From Lichina pygmaea (Eukaryota; Ascomycota; Lichinomycetes; Lichinales; Lichinaceae), in the NCBI GenBank assembly GCA_963422465.1, contig OY730169.1:372001-436000 (forward strand): a DNA stretch of 64,000 nucleotides, given 5' to 3'. Shown in pieces: positions 58,447 to 64,000 of the stretch. The notes under the pieces are model-generated. The model was not told the origin of the DNA. It made no database searches and saw only the letters and a program-made list of their open reading frames with translations. The first letter of the stretch is position 1. The number at the start of each line of letters is the position of its first letter. The position numbers and the translations under genes are program-made.

Positions 58447-58792
58447 ATGGCTGGTGTAAGTGTGCAGCGCCTCGATGTATGTCTGCTCGGACGCGTCGAT
58501 GGAGTCCGAAGTGACTGGCGGGGTGAAGTAACCTGGATCGACACGTATCAGTGCCGATTGACGCGCCCGTTTCAGCACTGCATGAGCCACAGGCAACCGG
58601 CGTCATGCGCCGCGAGGAGACAGAGGGGCCATGCCACTACGGGCGCGCACAGATGACGACGACGACGACGACGACGACGACGGGGGGAACGAGGATGAGG
58701 ACGAGGTGCCGGGCGTGCCGCCCGCTAGAGAAGCGAGGAGAAAGGAACCAACCATAGCGATAATTGCTGGATTTTCACTCACCGTTCGCCAT
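53941..58792 (-). CDS. vib-1: NDT80/PhoG-type transcription factor, VIB-1-like
   Basis: Nuclear regulator of the p53-like NDT80 fold. In Neurospora and Aspergillus, VIB-1 and XprG control secreted proteases, starvation responses and heterokaryon-incompatibility cell death. Exons, minus strand: 58792-58783 (ATGGCGAACG only), 58532-57992 and 55801-53941; 803 residues, and all three phases fit. The protein starts MANGYFTPPVTSDS. Exon 2 has poly-Gln and ends FDYMGSIAEAQGSHDSAFD. The DNA-binding domain lies at about 324-550 (PTIVFHHI, FLYDQDWTCYRRNYFSVACA, FERIQFKSATANNGKRRA, QQYYHLVVDLFAEV). Poly-His/Gln precedes it and two poly-Gly runs follow it. The second intron is 2,190 bp, very long for a fungus. 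An internal start at 55785 is possible. Confidence 0.87.
55802..57991 (-). other. Long intron 2 of the VIB-1-like gene
   Basis: Donor GTGAGT follows exon 2 at 57992. The acceptor CGCGCCTAG ends at 55802. It contains a GA-rich microsatellite (57021-57117), a GGAGA repeat (56503-56534), and long but low-complexity frames on both strands. I see no conserved exon inside, though a small one could be missed. Such a tract could host an alternative promoter for a shorter protein starting at 55785. Confidence 0.6.
57021..57117. repeat. GA/GAAA microsatellite
   Basis: About 97 bp of AG and AAAG repeats with a few AGAC interruptions, inside intron 2 of the VIB-1-like gene. It makes long Ser/Leu-rich frames on the minus strand that are not genes. 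Confidence 0.9.
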
Positions 58793-61700
58793 CGAAGCTC
58801 CCTTCTTAAGCTCGAGACCGGACAGGTCTGCCTTTCCCGCTGCAGCCTCGAGGTCTCTTTCTATCGTTCTCTCGCGACTCTCTCCGTCTTCGAGGTCTCT
58901 CCTTGTCCCTCCCCTCTCGCGCGCGCCCGCTTCTCGAACAGCGGGCCACTCGATACGGGCTCGGCAGCGGACCGAGCCGGACCTCCGGCGAAGGACAGGT
59001 TCCTGACCCCCAGATGCAGCTCTGGCGGAGCTCAGGCGGGCCGAGCAGAAAAACGAACGGCGCGAAGGCGCGCCGGCGCGCCGATTGCGGTCGAGGCTTC
59101 GTCGAGACCGACTTCGCGCCCGGGTCGAGCTGTCCACCCGCCCTGCTGCGGTGCGATGGCGCAACGATCGATAGACTTCCCGCGAAGGTTTTTCGCTTAC
59201 AGGAAAGGTGGTGGGTCGACGGCGCTTATTGGAGATGGAGGACGGCTCGTCTTTCGCGCGCAGACTCGCATTAACCGCCGACAAGCCAAACGAAGATTCA
59301 ATGCTCGTTTTCGCGTCGCTTCTCCGTCGTCTCTCAGCCACGATGCTCGACGCAAGAGAATCGAAGAACAAGAAAACGATGGAAGAGGAATTTGTTCAGA
59401 GCAACGAAGGGAGACACATGACGATTGGACGGTGGAGATCCGGGAGGGAGGGGGAAGAAGGAATCATGTGAGCCAGATGATGGCCATGTTCGCATACCAT
59501 TAGCGATGAGTACGGGTCCCTCGGGTGGCCCCAGTGTCGATGGAAGCTTTGGTGGCGTAGGTGAGCCTTGGTCGGCGAGACGATCCGAAGTGTGACGTGT
59601 TCCAGGCGTCGAACGGCGAAGGCCCGCGCACGGAAATTGACTCCGGACGAAAAGCCTAGCGTCGAACGGTATTAACGAGCGACAAGATGCTATGACGCTC
59701 GAGAATTATTCCTAGTGGGGGTTGTCCAAGTCGCGCGGACTGTTGCCCGAGTTGGTTTCGAGAGTGCCTGAACTGTCAAGCTGCGGCGCTGACGTCCGAG
59801 TCAGCCTCGTAAGGCCTGGCCGCTGGCCGCGGGCCGCGGGCCGCGATGTTGGAGCGCGCCGTTGGCCGTGACGTGCGCTGCGGCTCCTTGTGCGCGCGCC
59901 AGGAGCGGGACTCGAGCCAGTCTGCAACTTCCGGCCGATCTCTCCTCGGCAAGCAGAACGCCGTCTTGGAGGCCGCGCGGCCTTGCAATGAAGGGCGGTC
60001 TTGATGAAGGCCGTCGGTGGCGGAGCTGCTCAGATTGATCCTCCGTCGTTGGCCTTCCGGTGCATGTCTCCGAGGGGGCAGAACTGTATGTTTGCAGAGC
60101 GGTGTATCTGTGGGTGGCGCTTTTCAGGACTTGAAGGCTCACGGCCGGAATCTGATGGACCGCGTCGATGAGGCCAACATGCTATCGAGATCTTGTAGAG
60201 CCCGAGAGGGACTCTCGGCGGTTTTGTATCCCAGAAGAGCGTGGGTCGTCGGCCACAGCAATCCGGGCCTCGAGTGGTCCCAGGGCAGGCAACGGATTGG
60301 CCGTCCTATCTCCCCTCTTTGCGTTTGGGCTTTCGTCGGTCCCTCCTTGGTTCGTAGCTGGAGGCGCAACGGATTCTTCCGTCAGACAGACTTCAACTGC
60401 ACGGCACTCGAGCAATCCTGGGCGAAGAAGGGGCGAGGACGGGAATGGGTCGTCGTTGGGATGGTCGCCGTGACGAGGACAAGGACCTCAACAATAACGA
60501 TTCTGATAGCAGCAGAGATCAATGACGACGATGAGGATGACGGTGTTGATGTTAGTGATGGGTAAAGTGCGAGAGATGGAAGCACAAGAGCACAAGAAGT
60601 GTGGGCCTTCAGTTCATGCGCCTCCCCTCCTTCAAGACGAGAGCCGGCACCGACCGGCGTCCGGGCTTAGAGTTAATATGAGCAACGAGATGAGCTGCAC
60701 TTCTGCCGCTGACAAGGCCGCGGCGCCAGAGGGTGAAGCCTTGGGGAACGAAAGGACTCCGTCCTGATTGGACGGAGGCAGACAAAGTAGTCTGCAAGGA
60801 CTAAGCTTAGAAGGAAAAAGCGACCTGGATCGACCCCGAATAGGTTGGTGCCCTGTTGCGTGGGTCCTCCATGGATCCAGGCACCGTGTACGGCCCGCCG
60901 AGGTCAGAGATGCAGGGATCAAATGGACAGCATTCAATCGTGGTCATGTCCTTGGCAAGATGCAGAGCAAGAACACAGGGCCTAGGTTAAAAAAAAAGAG
61001 GTCGAAGGCGCAAACTGTGTATGAGCAAGGCGGTAAGACAGGCCTTGACGGGGGGGGGAGGGGGACAGGTTCGATGCCGCAGGCAAGTGCCCCATCACAT
61101 CTTCCTCGTCCCTTTCTCTTCCCTAGTCTCCGTTTCCTTCTCCTTCCTTCCCCTTCCTTCTCCAGCCCCGGCTCTCCGTCCGAAACGGCCTTCGGTACTT
61201 CTTCCTCGTCCCTTTTTCTTTTGCGTACCTGTCTCTCGTCCTCCGTCAGCCACCTTCTTCGACCGTCAAGCTGGCGAAGAAGACCCCGGTCAGCCAGATA
61301 GGCCGCCTCGTTCAACGAGCCTGGGGACAAGGAAAAGCTCGTGCCTGTCCGGCTCTCCGCGAGAGCCAGAGCCAGAACCGATTCGTTTTAGACTGTTTCG
61401 ATGACGTATGATGGTCTAGCTCTTGCGGGAGAAGGCTTCCACCGAGCTAGTGGCCGTAGGGTTGAGCCGCTCATGGATTCTGACCAGAAGCATCACCGCC
61501 TGTCGTTCGTCGAAGGGCCATGAGTTTCTAAATTAAGCAGTCGAGGACGAGCTAGCAAGCGTGTTCCTGCATAGTCGAAGGGGCCCGCAGCGAGGCCGTC
61601 GACAGCTCGGGCCAGAGATGGTCAGCTGCAACTCGTGGCCGACGTGCCTGTGCTGTAGCGTGTGAAGACCCGCCAAGGCAAGAACGAGACATCCGTTGTT

Positions 61701-64000
61701 CCCCACCCCAAAATAGCTCCTCGTCCTTCGCTGTCCTTTCGCTTCCCAGGGACACCCAGCTCGACGTCGTGAATTGTCGAGTCCTGGGATTAGAGATTTT
61801 AGCGGAGACTATTGCAGCAAGAGAAAAATAAAACATTTAAAAACATCCCCGAGTAGGGAAGCAGACGACGGCGCGACGGTATCGCTGGCCGTTCGTCCCA
61901 TCGGCACATGCGCCCATACCGTATACCCCAGTAAGGGGGCGCTCCCTACAGAAGGAAACAGGAGATCTGAACTGAACTCTGCTCCGTCTTCGACTCGGAT
62001 CGTCAGGCGTAGCGCGACTAACCTCATCCCTCTCCTTCTCTTCGAATGGGACGTTATACCGTATGCAAGGGCTCGTCGACGCGTGACCGGACCGCAAGTC
62101 TCAACAGAGGCTCGAGTAGACTGATTCGAGCCGAGCAGCTCGTGGATGTGGCTTATCGCAGCCCCAGGGACAACCTGGACCTGCTTGTGGGATTCCGCTA
62201 AGCCAACCGCGATATCCAGTACAGCACGTCTGCACCCACCCTCTTCTCTATTGCTGCCTAGCATGACAAAGCCCGTTGGCAGGGCTTCCTTGGCGTAGCC
62301 GAGCCGAGGAGCATCAGAGTGGTCTTTCCGCTCCTCCAGAAGCTCGCTTGCCAGATCATTCGAACACCGAAGCTTCGGCCATCAGCGCTAGCCACGACCT
62401 TGAACGAGATGCATACGTACGGAGTACATACGTACGTACGTAGAACAGGTGCCAAAACGTTCCGTCATGCAAGAGCACGTACAGAGCTGTGACTGTGCCA
62501 TGGTCGTATGCACAAGGGACCGGAGGGCTGGTCTCGACTGAGGACCACAGCCGGAATCGTTGTCTGCCGAGGCTATCCCGTACTCAGACGCATCTGGGAC
62601 GGATAACGAGGTGGTGTGACACTGTGAGGGTGGGCAAGACGCTCCGCTGGCGTCATGATCGCCCGAAGTCGGAGCCAATCGAAGTAGCAGCATGGCTCCC
62701 GGCCCTTCGCCGCCAAGTCTCCCTGCCGGTGGCTCCGCGTATGTAGGTCTAGGTACGGTAAGTTGAACGAGCCAAATAGGTCTCGAGTCCTCGACGACGG
62801 GCCCCACACCACCCTTTGCCAGAAACGATATCGGGTGACCGGCCCAGGGTCCAGACTCCAGCAGACGTCGTGAGAGGGCCCGTCTATCCGCTGGCGCCAC
62901 CTGTGATCTGCGTTGGGCTGACGCTGACGGGTAAGAGAGTCGAAGAATTACCCCGGCGGTCGCACTTCCCATTTCGATGATTGCGAGGGCCCTTTCTCAA
63001 GTCAAAACGCAGCGCACTCGATGCACGCTAGAGGACGCTTGCAGATGCATATGCCCGAACCACCTCAGCGTCGCCCCCAGAAGCTGCGCTAGCCCCAAGT
63101 CCCATAGTCCTTCCATGTAATACGTACGTATGTGCACGGAACGTATCAATCACAACCGACCAACGAGGACCGGATGCCCCTTGGCCAGATCCGAGAATAG
63201 CTCTGTCAGTTGGCCTCGTCGTCAAAGGAAAAAAAAAAAGACGGTTGCCGCTATGCGTCAGCAGGACGGTCTCCACCTGCAGCACGCAGCTCTCCGCCGA
63301 AACATGCAGACATCATGTTGGCATCCGAAAACCGGCTTCGCGCACGACCCGAGCGCATTCGCCAATTCCTGCCTCGATTTGATGGCAAAACCCCGTCTAT
63401 GAGTGCACTCGAAGCAGCCTGGATATCGTGGATATGTGGACGCTAAACCTAAGTGATGATGATGAGAAACCTCCAGTGGACTTAAAACCGCTATGGTGCC
63501 ACGGTAAAGCGCAAGTCTCCCCGCCTCTTCGAAGCTTCTAACGATACGCTAAGTTTTTTGCACGTGTTAGCTGACCAGCCAAGAAAGGCAACGAAGAAGA
63601 AAAGACCCGATCTCATCAAAGAACGGCGGGAAGCGTTTCGAACATGGTGTTTGGGGATGGGTGGGTGGGTGTGTGTGTGTGTGTGTTGGGGGAGGGGGGG
63701 GGGGGGGGGGGGGGGGGAAGTCGGGAGGGACGCCCGGTAGCGCCTGATACCGTACGATACGTACCGCATACCGCTCGTTTTCCTGCCCCATGCCACTTCC
63801 GTGATGTAGATCGGGGCGTCACGAAAGCCTCGAACGAAAACGGTGGCGCCGGCACGTCCTCCCTCCGACTGATTGCTTGCCCTTTGCTGCTCCTTGACTG
63901 GGGGAAGAAACGCCTCTGGGGCCGGGGCGGAGATTCGACGGGGTCTGTTGGGAGCGTATACTCGTAGTTCTGGGTGGTGAGATACGTATGCATGGTACCT
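58793..64000. promoter_or_regulatory. Gene-poor 5.2 kb upstream of the VIB-1-like gene
   Basis: I recognise no protein or RNA gene here. Open frames on both strands are up to about 290 codons, but they are low-complexity or GC-driven and have no family features. Notable sequence: a 24-G run at 63694-63717 next to a GT repeat, an A-run at 63230-63239, and TACGTACG clusters near 62414-62443 and 63120-63131. The stretch most likely holds the leader and promoter of the VIB-1-like gene. Confidence 0.5.

Noticed and set aside
58631-59503. A 290-codon plus-strand frame starting with a poly-Asp run
   Set aside because: It begins in the GAC microsatellite of VIB-1 intron 1, overlaps the VIB-1 leader on the other strand, and shows no domain.
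62388-62972. A 194-codon minus-strand frame upstream of the VIB-1-like gene
   Set aside because: No recognisable family, uneven composition, and no supporting splice or start context; not reported as a gene.

Overview
This window comes from a filamentous ascomycete (Pezizomycotina, probably Sordariomycetes). The evidence is short GT-AG introns in the host genes, fungal-type TIM21, GLO3, eIF3g and NDT80/PhoG (VIB-1-like) proteins, Tad1-like LINEs and Ty3/gypsy chromodomain elements. It has two contrasting halves.

Positions 1 to about 42,598 are a dense block of nested retroelements with no host gene that I can recognise. I separate three Ty3/gypsy families: A (copies A1 and A2), B (B1 and B2) and C (one copy). 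I also see several Tad1-like LINE copies (L1 to L4) and one tRNA-derived SINE. Target-site duplications (TSDs) give the order of events. On the right, LINE L3 (minus) was split by C (plus, TSD TGATA). C was split by B2 (minus, TSD TATCG/TATTG). B2 was split by A2 (minus, TSD TGTAT) and, in its 5' LTR, by L4 (plus, 14-bp TSD). On the left, L2 (plus) was split by L1 (plus), which was split by B1 (minus, TSD CTGAA). The SINE sits in L3 with a 13-bp TSD. L2 ends inside L3, so the whole block may have grown inside one old LINE. All LTR elements are broken fossils. L1 is close to intact, and L4's LINE part is nearly identical to it.

Positions 42,599 to 58,792 are gene-bearing, GC-richer host DNA. 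The order is TIM21 (minus), GLO3-type ArfGAP (plus), eIF3g/TIF35 (plus), a short-chain dehydrogenase (plus), a degenerate tandem-repeat field of about 1.1 kb, a 5'-truncated LINE (L5) of another family, and a VIB-1-like NDT80 transcription factor (minus). VIB-1 has three exons and a 2.2-kb intron. The exon structures given here keep frame and phase throughout. From 58,793 to 64,000 I recognise no gene; it is probably the long upstream region of the VIB-1-like gene.

The observation I rate highest is an antisense reading frame at the 3' end of families A and B. It lies tail-to-tail with pol, just inside the 3' LTR. In both families it has an exact Zn2Cys6 spacing (CX2CX6CX8-11CX2CX6C) followed by a coiled-coil-like region. 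In family B the LTR carries a TATA box pointing at it. This recalls the antisense bZIP factor HBZ of HTLV-1, but is built on a fungal zinc cluster. I also note a conversion-like tract shared by B1 and B2, a SINE that shares its tail with the LINEs, a chimeric LINE insertion, and LTRs of all three families whose internal tandem repeats change in copy number.
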